This document shows positions 53,459 through 62,106 of a stretch of 64,000 bases of DNA, one piece after another (position 1 is the first letter of the stretch; the number at the start of each line of letters is the position of its first letter). The notes beneath the pieces are model-generated. The model ran no database searches and was not told where the DNA came from. It saw only the letters and a program-made list of their open reading frames with translations. Made by a program: the position numbers and the translations under genes. Origin of the DNA: Bacillus sp. AFS006103 (GTDB taxonomy: Bacteria > Bacillota > Bacilli > Bacillales > Cytobacillaceae). The stretch is from assembly GCA_002559145.1 (NCBI GenBank), contig NTXX01000008.1, positions 37,037 to 101,036 on the forward strand, given 5' to 3'.

Positions 53459-53968
53459 ATGAGAAAAAGACTTCTCAAAGTTACTTCGATCATAGCAGTC
53501 ATTCTAATTTTGGGTACAGCTGTGATGGTATGGAAAAATCATTCTGCACTAGCCAAGAAACAAGATGCAAATGTGAAAATATCTGCGGCGGAAAGAATGG
53601 CTAAATATTCTGTTAAGACGAAACAAAACACAGATTCATCACTTCGAAAAAGCCGTTTGAGTCAAATAAATGTCGTGAGTGAAGCAGCAACCATTCTAAA
53701 TGTTCTTCCCATAAATATCATGGAGGAAATGACGAAAGGAAAAAAATTAGAAGAAATTGCCCTAGATAAAGGAATGTCAAAAACCAAGTTTTTAAAGAAA
53801 TTAACAGATTTAGATACGAAAAACATTGATGATGCTGTTCGTACTGGAACAATCTCAACAAAACATGGGACTGCGTTAAAGGAAGGCCAAAAAGACCGTT
53901 TGCATCACAGCCTTATGCTTGAAGCCGTTGATGTAAACGACCATAAAGCAATGGATATGAACCATTAG
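53459..53968 (+). CDS. Exported companion protein with His/Met-rich tail
   Basis: This 169-residue protein has an N-terminal membrane segment or signal (about residues 6-27) and a charged helical body. It carries DKGMSKTKFLKKLTDLDTKN near residue 102 and a tail rich in His and Met (HHSLMLEAVDVNDHKAMDMNH region). AAGGAGG precedes the ATG. It lies 129 bp after the multicopper oxidase gene with no clear terminator between them, so it may be cotranscribed. A copper-delivery or oxidase-partner role is suggested by the tail and position only; I do not recognise the family. Confidence 0.7.
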   Translation: MRKRLLKVTSIIAVILILGTAVMVWKNHSALAKKQDANVKISAAERMAKYSVKTKQNTDSSLRKSRLSQINVVSEAATILNVLPINIMEEMTKGKKLEEIALDKGMSKTKFLKKLTDLDTKNIDDAVRTGTISTKHGTALKEGQKDRLHHSLMLEAVDVNDHKAMDMNH

Positions 53969-53982
53969 ACAATTTTTCATTG

Positions 53983-54015
53983 GGGTGACATTTTGACGTC
54001 ACCTCTATTTTTTTT
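53983..54015 (+). terminator. Terminator after the oxidase companion gene
   Basis: GGTGAC and GTCACC (53984-54003) form a short stem followed by T8. Confidence 0.75.
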
Positions 54016-54083
54016 GTTTCTGCTCATTTTATAGTAGAATAAGGTTAACAAGGAACAGTTATTTTTAGGAGGAGTTTTTTTTC

Positions 54084-54686
54084 ATGATAAAAGATCATAT
54101 CCAACAATACATATTAGAGCAACAATCCATTCAAAAGTCAGAGACACTAACACTTTTTAAAGAAGAAAAAGAATATCTTGAAAAAAACAGACTTTCAGAT
54201 AATCTTCAATTGTCAGAAAAGGATCCAAGCATCCGCTTCTCTGACGCCTATATTGAGCGATGTGATAAAGAAACAGAAAATATGATTAAGAACGAGTCCT
54301 CTTCATTTTTAGCTCAGAGGCTTGATTACTTGAAAAAGCATAAAAATGAGTTTGTCTATTTAGAATCCAATTGGTTTGATCTCATTGGCGTCGAGGCAGT
54401 TTCTGTCGAGGCCGACGATGTATTCGAAACCTATGATGTCATGTTAGGGTTAAAGCTGCAAAAGAAGTTTGAAAAAGTATTAAAAGATCATTTGAACAGC
54501 CAATTATACGGAGATGAAGCAAAATTTGACTTAATGTTCAGCCTTGAAGACGGCTTATGGAATTTGAATTTTGCCTTAAATTATGTGGAGGGTTTTAACG
54601 AAGATATAACAATAGGTGAGGCGTTCCAGCTCATTTATCGCTTTTTATTTCAGTTGGTGGAAGCGGTTGAAGGGGAACGGAAGTAG
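54084..54686 (+). CDS. Hypothetical soluble protein, 200 residues
   Basis: This is a soluble, acidic and helical protein. It contains charged coiled-coil-like stretches (KEEKEYLEKNRLSDN), a YLESNWFDLIGVEAV core near residue 90 and a C-terminal FQLIYRFLFQLVEAVEGE helix. Relatives in Bacilli are sometimes mislabelled as aminotransferases, but no PLP motif is visible. AGGAGG precedes the ATG. The function is unknown. Confidence 0.7.
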   Translation: MIKDHIQQYILEQQSIQKSETLTLFKEEKEYLEKNRLSDNLQLSEKDPSIRFSDAYIERCDKETENMIKNESSSFLAQRLDYLKKHKNEFVYLESNWFDLIGVEAVSVEADDVFETYDVMLGLKLQKKFEKVLKDHLNSQLYGDEAKFDLMFSLEDGLWNLNFALNYVEGFNEDITIGEAFQLIYRFLFQLVEAVEGERK

Positions 54687-54697
54687 GCGGATGCTAA

Positions 54698-54720
54698 TAG
54701 GGAGGTTTCACCCCTCCCTA
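54698..54720. terminator. Weak hairpin between convergent genes
   Basis: TAGGGAGG and CCTCCCTA form a perfect 8-bp stem with a 7-nt loop but no T run on either strand. Confidence 0.4.
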
Positions 54721-54725
54721 AAATG

Positions 54726-55025
54726 TCAACTAAAATTCTGATCCGATATCGATATGGCAGAACCCGTAGATGTATGCTCGTTTACCCATGCAAGTGAGGT
54801 TTCCGATACTTGTGACCAGTTAGGTATTTCATCCTTATGCTGTTCGACCCAACTCATGCAATATTGCGGATCAATATTATAATCGAGACATTGGGCTAAA
54901 AATGCTTGGATCGTGTCTTCATTGCAATTCTGCCATGACCTACAAGTATTGCTCCACACATTCTCCATCTTCGTTTGTATCGAAACCTCATTAATAAAAT
55001 TACTAAATTGGAAATCGTTAGGCAT
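54726..55025 (-). CDS. Hypothetical soluble protein, 99 residues
   Basis: This is an acidic protein with four cysteines and many tryptophans (WSNTCRSWQNCNEDT and CLDYNIDPQYCMSWVEQ), all in the first two thirds. The pattern may form a small helical or disulfide fold. No signal peptide or family is recognised. AAGGAGGAG precedes the ATG, a strong ribosome site. The role is unknown. Confidence 0.7.
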   Translation of the reverse strand: MPNDFQFSNFINEVSIQTKMENVWSNTCRSWQNCNEDTIQAFLAQCLDYNIDPQYCMSWVEQHKDEIPNWSQVSETSLAWVNEHTSTGSAISISDQNFS

Positions 55026-55346
55026 CTAAGCTCCTCCTTAAAAAAATTCACATTTTTAAGTATGTCCAATGAGAAAATATTTGAACAAAGAAACAGTTTT
55101 TAATTACAAAATAATAAATGATTGACTGTCTTTCTCACTTAGGGGTGTAAATTTAATTCTCAAACTAAACCAATAAGCCACCTCTTAAGTTTTGTAGTAT
55201 TCTTCTTATATTTATACAAAAAGGTAAAATTATACTTATGTGGATTAATATTCTTCATTATTCCCGGTGATTGTGCAATAATCTTAATAAAGCCGATTAT
55301 TATTGCAATTTCAGTTAAATGGCAGGGGCGAAGGGGGGGGCTAGTT
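55026..55346. other. Intergenic region without a clear feature
   Basis: About 320 bp between divergent genes. It is AT-rich, with a GC-rich GGCGAAGGGGGGGG block (ribosome site) just before the next gene. I see no small gene, operator or terminator. Confidence 0.4.
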
Positions 55347-56024
55347 GTGAAGAACAGAAAGAAAACAGCCGTGATTCTAGGTGCTACCGGACTAGTAGGA
55401 AACGAATTAGTAAATATCCTCATCCAACAACAAAATTACGAAAAGATACATTTGTTAGTTCGGAGACCGCCTGATAGCGACGATCCTGTATGTGAAGTAC
55501 ATGTCGTTGACTTTGAGCAATATTATTCATACAGAGAATTATTTCAGGTAACAGATGTTTTTTGTTGTTTAGGGACGACCATTAAAAAGGCAAAAAGCAA
55601 AGAAGCCTTTCGAAAAGTAGATTATGAATATCCTGTTGAGGCAGCAAAAATGGCATGTGAAAGTGGAGCAGAGAAATTTCTCATGATTACAGCGATGGGT
55701 TCAAATCCCAAGTCAAGGATTTTTTATAATCAAGTCAAAGGTGAAGTCGAGGAATCTATTAGTAAGTTAACTATACCATCTATTCATATTTTCAGACCAT
55801 CATTATTGTTAGGAAAGCGTGAAGAGTTTCGTTTCGGTGAAAAAATTGCAGAAAAAGCTAGTATTTTATTAAATTTAATTATGATCGGCCCATTACGGCC
55901 ATTTAAAGCGATTGAAGCAAAAAACGTCGCAGCAGCAATGGCATCAATGGCCCGAACTGGTAAAGGTGGAGTGAACATTTATCCTTCACATGAGATTGAA
56001 CGAATTGCCATAGAAAATAATTAA
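55347..56024 (+). CDS. NAD(P)-binding Rossmann-fold protein (SDR-like oxidoreductase)
   Basis: This 225-residue atypical short-chain dehydrogenase-like protein has VILGATGLVGNELVNIL near residue 10 (NADP site), DVFCCLGTTIKKAKS near 72, MITAMGSNPKSRIFYNQVKGEVE near 113 and IFRPSLLLG near 148. The YxxxK pair is present as YNQVK. It resembles HTATIP2/YwnB-like proteins that act as oxidoreductases or sensors. The start GTG has a poly-G ribosome site. It is followed after 22 bp by the uroporphyrinogen synthase gene, and the two probably form an operon. The substrate is unknown. Confidence 0.82.
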   Translation: MKNRKKTAVILGATGLVGNELVNILIQQQNYEKIHLLVRRPPDSDDPVCEVHVVDFEQYYSYRELFQVTDVFCCLGTTIKKAKSKEAFRKVDYEYPVEAAKMACESGAEKFLMITAMGSNPKSRIFYNQVKGEVEESISKLTIPSIHIFRPSLLLGKREEFRFGEKIAEKASILLNLIMIGPLRPFKAIEAKNVAAAMASMARTGKGGVNIYPSHEIERIAIENN

Positions 56025-56046
56025 TACGAGTTGAGAGGTAAGTGCA

Positions 56047-56853
56047 ATGGAGAATAGTTTAACAGGAAAACGAGTTGTTATCTGTGGTTCGCGCAAATTA
56101 GAAGAAATATCTACATTAATCGAAAAAAAGGGAGGCGTTCCTATCATCCGAACCCTCCAAGGGACTGTATTTTTTGCAGATAAGGAAGTGGAACCTGATT
56201 TACTCAAATTTGTGCAAACAGGTGCCGATTGGGTGATTTTCACGACTGGAATTGGCTTTGAGGCACTTGTTAATATAGCAGAAAAGCTTGGATTGGGAGA
56301 TTCATATTTAAAGAATATACGTGAAGCAAAAGTAGCATCCAGAGGATACAAGACATTGTCTGCTTTAATAAAATATGAACTTAAACCCATTGTGGTTGCT
56401 GAAGATGGCACAACCAAAGGATTAGTACAAGCACTCGAAAACATTGATTTTTCTGGTAAAAGAGTAATGTTGCAGCTACACGGGGAAACAGCACCGCTGT
56501 TAACCAAATTTCTTGAAGTTCGTGGGGCAACAGTTCAGAAGATACTTCCATATCAACATATTGCTCCTTTGAACGAGACTGTTGCCATGTTGTGCAAAGA
56601 ACTTCAGACAAATGATTGTGACGCTGTCTGCTTTACAACTGCCACCCAGGTCCGATCACTTTTTGACTTTGCAAGAGAACATAAAATTATCACAGATCTT
56701 GTTGCTTTGTTTAACGAAAGGGTTATAGCAGTTGCAGTTGGAAAAGTGACCGAGGCAGCGTTAAAGGAAGAAGGTATTAAACGGGTCGTGGTTCCTGAAA
56801 ATGAAAGAATGGGTGCAATGGTTGTCCAATTGGCAAAATATTATCAAAGTTAA
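56047..56853 (+). CDS. Uroporphyrinogen-III synthase (HemD-like), stand-alone
   Basis: This 268-residue two-domain protein of the HemD family cyclises hydroxymethylbilane into uroporphyrinogen III for heme and siroheme. The family has few invariant residues; the pattern GKRVVICGSRKLEE, DWVIFTTGIGFEAL near 59, KVASRGYKTLSALI near 97 and DAVCFTTATQVRSLF near 195 fits. It lies outside a heme operon, after an NADP-binding protein gene. A role in siroheme supply for the CysI reductase upstream is possible but not shown. AGAGGTAAGTGC precedes the ATG. Confidence 0.85.
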   Translation: MENSLTGKRVVICGSRKLEEISTLIEKKGGVPIIRTLQGTVFFADKEVEPDLLKFVQTGADWVIFTTGIGFEALVNIAEKLGLGDSYLKNIREAKVASRGYKTLSALIKYELKPIVVAEDGTTKGLVQALENIDFSGKRVMLQLHGETAPLLTKFLEVRGATVQKILPYQHIAPLNETVAMLCKELQTNDCDAVCFTTATQVRSLFDFAREHKIITDLVALFNERVIAVAVGKVTEAALKEEGIKRVVVPENERMGAMVVQLAKYYQS

Positions 56854-56860
56854 TCATTTC

Positions 56861-56894
56861 AAGTGTACCTTCTAAACGGTTGGTACACTTTTTT
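56861..56894 (+). terminator. Terminator after the hemD-like gene
   Basis: AAGTGTACC and GGTACACTT form a perfect stem with a 12-nt loop and a T-rich tail. Confidence 0.85.
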
Positions 56895-57296
56895 CATAAG
56901 TTTCATGCCTTCCCAATTCGAAAAAATTGTCGAGAAGTTTTTTCAATTATCATGGAAGGTTATTTGACAATTCGATATATTTTTACAGTTTTTTTGGTAT
57001 GATTATGTTAAATTAAAAAAGAATTCTGAAAAGTGTACAAGAAAGTAACCCTCTTACACCATAGATTTAATTCCGTTCTATTCCAATTTAACTAACAATA
57101 ACGCTCCCCTGAGGTCTTATATTCTTAGGAAACATTAACTTTTTACATAATGGTTGATCAAATGGTTGTATCTATTTACAGAATGTAAGATGAAATACCT
57201 AAAATCAGTCTGTAAAATAAAATAAGATGCATAATTTTCCGCAAAAAACATCATGGAGCTAAAGGAGCTGGTCCCCTTTTTGGTAATACCCTATTA

Positions 57297-57310
57297 TTAA
57301 AGCGCTTACA
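57297..57310. promoter_or_regulatory. cre-like site before the pyrimidine operon
   Basis: TTAAAGCGCTTACA matches the cre consensus at 13 of 14 positions, 48 bases before the start of preT. It suggests catabolite repression of pyrimidine use. Confidence 0.55.
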
Positions 57311-57357
57311 TTTTACTCGAGTAAATAAACCATTCATATGAAAAGGAGGGTTTCCCT

Positions 57358-58728
57358 TTGGCGAATGAAAAAATTCAACGTATTACCTTAGCTAATCTTG
57401 AAATGAACTTTCAAGAGGTGGAGCAGGGCTTGACTAATCAAGAAGCTGTTGAAGAATCCAATCGATGCCTCTATTGCTATGATGCTCCGTGTATAAAAGC
57501 CTGTCCAACAGGTATTGATATTCCAACCTTTATTAAAAAAATTGCCTCAGGTAACTTATTAGGATCCGCTAAAACAATCATGTCATCCAATCCTGTTGGT
57601 GCAAGCTGCTCTAGGGTTTGTCCAACCGATGAACTATGTGAAGGAGCTTGTGTCCTTAATCACTCAACCAAGCCAATCATGATAGGCAATTTACAAAGAT
57701 ATGCTACTGACTGGGCAATGAAGACTGGACAAACACTTTTCCAACCTGGTCAAGCGAATGGACGGTCAGCTGCTATCATCGGCGGTGGTCCAGCTGGACT
57801 GTCAGCTTCAAGAGAACTGGCAAGATTAGGTTACGAGGTTACGATATTTGAAGGATCCGAGAAAGCGGGCGGCTTAAATACGTATGGAATTGTCTCTTTC
57901 CGATTGCCACAAAAAATTTCTTACTGGGAAGTAGAGCAGGTCGAGAAATTGAATGTAAATATCAGAACCAACACAATGGTGGGCAGGGATATTTCAGCAG
58001 AAGAAATTACTGAAAATTTCGATTATGTTATCTTAGCAGTCGGGATGGCTCATGTTCCAAACCTTGGTGTTGAAGGTGAAAACCTAGCAGGTGTCTATGA
58101 TGCGATTGAGTTTGTCAAGGCAACAAAAAGCGGCCAGTTATCTGAAGAGTTTGTTGGGAAACGAGTTGTAGTCATTGGTGCCGGGAATACAGCGATCGAT
58201 GGTGCAACCTGCTCGGTTCGTTTAGGAGCTGAAAACGTTAAAATCTTATACCGGAGAACCGAGGAAGAAATGACTGCCTATGATTTTGAATATGAATTTG
58301 CCAAACAAGACGGCGTGGAGTTCCGCTGGTTAACAGCACCAAAACGAATCATAGGCGATGATTCGGGGAGGGTCACTGGAATTGAATGTATCAAAATGAA
58401 GCTGGGTGAACCTGAAAAGGATGGACGGCGAAGACCTGTTGCCATTGAAGAGTCCGAATATATTCTGCCAGTAGACGCTGTGGTAAAAGCGATTGGTCAA
58501 ACTAGACACTTGAAGTTAATTGAAGAGTTTGGCCTCACACATGATCGTGGTGTGGTCAAGGTGGATCCGGAAACGTTCCAAACCTCCAATCCAAAAGTGT
58601 TTGCTTGTGGCGACGTTGTGTTTGGTAAAGGGAATGGGGATGCAATGGTCGTTACCGCTGCCCAACAAGGTAAAGATGTAGCTCATGCAATCCATAAGCG
58701 ATATTCTGTTGTCAGAACGGCAAATTAA
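57358..58728 (+). CDS. preT: Dihydropyrimidine dehydrogenase, FAD/NAD subunit
   Basis: This 456-residue subunit takes electrons from NAD(P)H and passes them to PreA for reduction of uracil or thymine. The N-terminal iron-sulfur domain has CLYCYDAPCIKACPTG near residue 38 and CSRVCPTDELCEGAC near 80. The FAD fold AAIIGGGPAGLSASREL lies near 137 and the NAD fold VVVIGAGNTAID near 270. The TTG start follows AAAAGGAGGG. It precedes preA by 32 bp. The family is often annotated NAD-dependent dihydropyrimidine dehydrogenase subunit PreT. Confidence 0.92.
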   Translation: MANEKIQRITLANLEMNFQEVEQGLTNQEAVEESNRCLYCYDAPCIKACPTGIDIPTFIKKIASGNLLGSAKTIMSSNPVGASCSRVCPTDELCEGACVLNHSTKPIMIGNLQRYATDWAMKTGQTLFQPGQANGRSAAIIGGGPAGLSASRELARLGYEVTIFEGSEKAGGLNTYGIVSFRLPQKISYWEVEQVEKLNVNIRTNTMVGRDISAEEITENFDYVILAVGMAHVPNLGVEGENLAGVYDAIEFVKATKSGQLSEEFVGKRVVVIGAGNTAIDGATCSVRLGAENVKILYRRTEEEMTAYDFEYEFAKQDGVEFRWLTAPKRIIGDDSGRVTGIECIKMKLGEPEKDGRRRPVAIEESEYILPVDAVVKAIGQTRHLKLIEEFGLTHDRGVVKVDPETFQTSNPKVFACGDVVFGKGNGDAMVVTAAQQGKDVAHAIHKRYSVVRTAN

Positions 58729-58760
58729 CTTCTTATTTGGAAAAAGGGGGAGAAAAATAG

Positions 58761-60047
58761 ATGGCTGATTTACGTATTAATCTTGCAGGGATTCAATCTC
58801 CTAACCCGTTCTGGCTGGCGTCAGCACCGCCGACTAACTCCGGCTATCAGGTACAGCGAGCCTTTGAAGCCGGTTGGGGCGGGGCAGTCTGGAAAACATT
58901 GGGTGATCCCATTTTGAATGTTTCATCAAGGTTTGCTGCTGTAAGTTTTAACGGTCAAAGGGTGGCTGGTTTTAATAATATTGAACTAATAACCGACCGT
59001 CCGCTCGATGTCAATCTTAAAGAAATTTATGAAACTAAAAAACGATTTCCAAACCATGCGATTATTGCTTCGTTAATGGTGGAACCAAAACAGGAGAAGT
59101 GGCATGAAATCGTTAAACGTGTCGAGGATGTAGGAGTAGATGGACTTGAGTTGAATTTCGGATGTCCACATGGGATGGCAGAACGCGGCATGGGTGCGGC
59201 TTCGGGGCAGGTACCAGCCCTTGTTGAACGACAGACCTATTGGGCGAAGGAAGTGGCAAATACACCTGTTATTGTTAAATTAACGCCAAATATTACGGAT
59301 ATAACGGCGACCGCTGAAGCTGCCTGCAATGGCGGTGCGGACGCGATCAGTATGATTAATACGATTAACAGTCTAATGGGTGTCGACCTCGATTCATGGA
59401 ATACGATTCCCCATGTCGCGGGAAAGGGAGCACATGGCGGCTATTGCGGACCTGCAGTTAAGCCGATTGCTTTAAACATGGTTGCAGAATGTGCAAGACA
59501 TCCACATATTAATGTCCCAATTTCAGGGATTGGCGGGATTTCCAACTGGAAGGACGCTGTTGAATTTATGTTGATGGGAGCAACCGGTGTTCAAATTTGT
59601 ACAGCCGCCATGCATCATGGTTTCCGAATTGTGGAGGACATGATTGATGGACTAAGTAATTATCTCGATAGTAAAGGGATTGCCTCGGTTTCTGATATCA
59701 TCGGAAAATCCGTCCCTAAATATTCGGATTGGGGCAACTTGGATCTTAATTACAATATCGTTGCAAAAATCAATACTGATGTCTGTATCAATTGCAATAA
59801 GTGCCATATTGCTTGTGAAGATACCTCACATCAATGTATCGATAGGTTGACTGACGCAAATGGGGTGAGCTTCCTCAAAGTGCGGGAAGAGGATTGTGTA
59901 GGATGTAATTTATGCTCGATTGTATGTCCAGTTGACGGGGCGATTGATATGGTAGAAGCAGTAAGAGAGATGCCGCCGATGACCTGGAATGAGCGTCAAG
60001 CAGCTTTAAGTGGAGCAGCCATATTGAAAGCAGATGTAACCAAGTAG
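58761..60047 (+). CDS. preA: Dihydropyrimidine dehydrogenase, FMN subunit
   Basis: This 428-residue subunit binds FMN and reduces uracil/thymine to the 5,6-dihydro forms. The dihydroorotate-dehydrogenase-like barrel shows ELNFGCPHGMAERGMGAASGQ near residue 132, KLTPNITDI near 174 and SGIGGISNWKDAVEF near 254. The C-terminal ferredoxin domain has CINCNKCHIAC near 344 and CVGCNLCSIVCP near 377. The loop residue matching the catalytic cysteine of the animal enzyme is a serine here (GAASGQ). It sits between preT and the dihydropyrimidinase gene. Confidence 0.93.
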   Translation: MADLRINLAGIQSPNPFWLASAPPTNSGYQVQRAFEAGWGGAVWKTLGDPILNVSSRFAAVSFNGQRVAGFNNIELITDRPLDVNLKEIYETKKRFPNHAIIASLMVEPKQEKWHEIVKRVEDVGVDGLELNFGCPHGMAERGMGAASGQVPALVERQTYWAKEVANTPVIVKLTPNITDITATAEAACNGGADAISMINTINSLMGVDLDSWNTIPHVAGKGAHGGYCGPAVKPIALNMVAECARHPHINVPISGIGGISNWKDAVEFMLMGATGVQICTAAMHHGFRIVEDMIDGLSNYLDSKGIASVSDIIGKSVPKYSDWGNLDLNYNIVAKINTDVCINCNKCHIACEDTSHQCIDRLTDANGVSFLKVREEDCVGCNLCSIVCPVDGAIDMVEAVREMPPMTWNERQAALSGAAILKADVTK

Positions 60048-60068
60048 AAGATTTGGAGGGAACGATCG

Positions 60069-61487
60069 ATGAAAAAAATTATCAAAAATGGAACCATTGT
60101 TACCGCCGCAGACACGTATCAAGGAGAAATCTTAATAGAAGATGGTAAAATAACGCAAATTGGTACGAACCTATCAGCAATTGGTGCAGAAATAATTGAT
60201 GCAAAAGGCTGTTTTGTTTTTCCGGGAGGAATTGATCCACACACCCATCTCGATATGCCTTTTGGCGGAACGGTGACAAAGGATGATTTTGAATCAGGAA
60301 CGATTGCCGCTGCTTTTGGCGGTACGACAACGGTTATCGATTTTTGCTTAACCAACAAGGGTGAGCCGCTAAAGAATGCTATTCAAATCTGGCATGATAA
60401 ATCGCGAGAAAAAGCGGTTATTGATTATAGCTTCCATTTGATGATTTCAGAAATCAATGAGAATGTCCTCAATGAACTTCCACAGGTGATTAGTGAAGAA
60501 GGGATTACCTCCTTTAAGGTGTTTATGGCATACAAAAATGTATTTCAAGCAGATGATGAAACATTGTTCAAAACACTAATCTCTGCAAAAGATCACGGGG
60601 CCTTGGTGATGGTCCATGCAGAAAACGGAGATGTTATCGATTATTTAACGAAGAAAGCCCTCGATGAAGGGAATACAGCCCCTATTTATCATGCATTAAC
60701 AAGACCGCAGGAATTAGAAGGGGAAGCCACAGGTCGTGCGGCAAATTTCACAGGGCTTGCCAATTCACAGTTATATGTGGTCCATGTTTCCTGCGCAGAT
60801 GCTGTTGAGCAGATAGCTAAAGCTCGCAGTAAGGGCTTTGATGTCTGGGGTGAAACGTGTCCGCAATATTTAGTCCTTGATCAAAGCTATTTAGAGAAAG
60901 CTAATTTTGAAGGAGCAAAATATGTTTGGTCCCCGCCGCTTAGAGAGAAGTGGAATCAGGAAGTTCTCTGGAATGCCTTAAAGAGCGGTCAACTGCAAAC
61001 CATCGGTTCCGATCAATGTTCGTTTGATTTTAAAGGGCAAAAGGATTTAGGAAGAGATGATTTTACGAAAATTCCGAACGGCGGCCCAATTATTGAGGAC
61101 CGGTTGTCGGTTTTATACTCTGAGGGGGTAAAGAAAGGACGGATTAGTCTAAATCAATTTGTCGATATTACCTCGACACGAAGCGCAAAGCTTTTTGGAT
61201 TATTTCCGAGAAAAGGAACGATCGCTGTTGGGGCAGATGCTGACCTTGTTATTTTTGATCCCAATATCGAACGAGTCATTTCGGCTGAAACCCACCATAT
61301 GGCCGTGGATTATAATGCGTTTGAAGGAATGAAGGTTACCGGGGAGCCCGTTTCGGTGTTGTCTCGCGGGGAATTTGTTATTCGTGACAAGCAATTTGTA
61401 GGAAAACCAGGTTCAGGCCAATATTTGAAGAGAGCAAAATATAATAAAAATGCGCTCATCAACCAAAGCGAAACCTTATCAATTTAA
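60069..61487 (+). CDS. hydA: Dihydropyrimidinase (D-hydantoinase family)
   Basis: This 472-residue zinc amidohydrolase opens dihydrouracil to N-carbamoyl-beta-alanine. Metal and active-site motifs are visible: the HTH in DPHTHLDMPFG near residue 57, the carbamylated lysine in FKVFMAYKN near 148, HAENG near 180, HVSC near 237 and GSDQCSFD near 315. The length is normal. It is 21 bp after preA, in operon. The next enzyme, beta-ureidopropionase, is not in the window. Confidence 0.94.
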   Translation: MKKIIKNGTIVTAADTYQGEILIEDGKITQIGTNLSAIGAEIIDAKGCFVFPGGIDPHTHLDMPFGGTVTKDDFESGTIAAAFGGTTTVIDFCLTNKGEPLKNAIQIWHDKSREKAVIDYSFHLMISEINENVLNELPQVISEEGITSFKVFMAYKNVFQADDETLFKTLISAKDHGALVMVHAENGDVIDYLTKKALDEGNTAPIYHALTRPQELEGEATGRAANFTGLANSQLYVVHVSCADAVEQIAKARSKGFDVWGETCPQYLVLDQSYLEKANFEGAKYVWSPPLREKWNQEVLWNALKSGQLQTIGSDQCSFDFKGQKDLGRDDFTKIPNGGPIIEDRLSVLYSEGVKKGRISLNQFVDITSTRSAKLFGLFPRKGTIAVGADADLVIFDPNIERVISAETHHMAVDYNAFEGMKVTGEPVSVLSRGEFVIRDKQFVGKPGSGQYLKRAKYNKNALINQSETLSI

Positions 61488-61535
61488 TCGTAGACAATTG
61501 AACTAGATGTATATGAAATGAATTGGGGGGATTGG

Positions 61536-61748
61536 ATGTCAGATTATCAGCAATTTTTACATGAAAGAGATAAAATTGATTTTCTTATCCAAAAAGGGTA
61601 TCGAATTAATGGAGTTAAGGAACATTTAAATGGGGCCACGGTTGAATTTATTAATCCCAAAGGCAATGTTTTTGAAACACTTTTAATTGGAACGGCCAAC
61701 GCACGAAAATATTTTACGAGTCTTCTATTGAAACAGAATCACACATAA
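61536..61748 (+). CDS. Small hypothetical protein (70 residues)
   Basis: This is a small soluble protein with an alpha/beta look (KIDFLIQKGYRINGVKEHL, then VEFINPKG). I do not recognise the family with certainty. The ATG at 61536 follows a GGGGGG ribosome site. It lies 48 bp after the hydantoinase gene with no terminator between them and 43 bp before the next small gene. It could be cotranscribed with the pyrimidine genes, but the role is unknown. Confidence 0.65.
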   Translation: MSDYQQFLHERDKIDFLIQKGYRINGVKEHLNGATVEFINPKGNVFETLLIGTANARKYFTSLLLKQNHT

Positions 61749-61791
61749 CAATGACTGCCTAATTTGAAAAGAAAAAAATGAGGTGGGAAGT

Positions 61792-62025
61792 TTGGAATTC
61801 TATTTGAAATCAAAGGACAATGCGTACCCTTGTATAGTCACAATCGATGAAGACAATGGACGTTATACGATTCGAAAATCAGATTCTAGCGGGGAGTACT
61901 TCAACTCTCCGAAAGAATTAGTGGCCTGGATCATGGAAAATTGGCACTCGGAGGATTTTTTAGATCGTCAGGAATATGAGTCAATGCTTAGTGAAATAAG
62001 TGTATACTTCCCGTTAATCCATTAG
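61792..62025 (+). CDS. Small hypothetical protein (77 residues)
   Basis: This is a small acidic protein without known motifs. It has beta-rich first half (CIVTIDEDNGRYTIRKSDSSG) and an acidic helical second half. The TTG at 61792 is chosen because GAGGTGG lies 5 bases upstream; an outer GTG at 61783 falls inside that site. The next gene is the PucR-type regulator. The function is unknown. Confidence 0.62.
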   Translation: MEFYLKSKDNAYPCIVTIDEDNGRYTIRKSDSSGEYFNSPKELVAWIMENWHSEDFLDRQEYESMLSEISVYFPLIH

Positions 62026-62106
62026 AATTTTTTGAGAAGGATTGGTTGCAAGACCAATCCTCTTTTCATCTATCATTTCTGTTTTTATTTTTGTGAGGAG
62101 AGCCAA

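Larger units (their letters stand above)
56854..57357. other. Long intergenic region upstream of the pyrimidine operon
   Basis: About 500 bp. It holds a terminator at 56861-56894, an AT-rich middle without clear structure, and a cre-like box near the right end. It probably contains the promoter and the PucR-type regulator site of preT, but I cannot place either. Confidence 0.5.
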
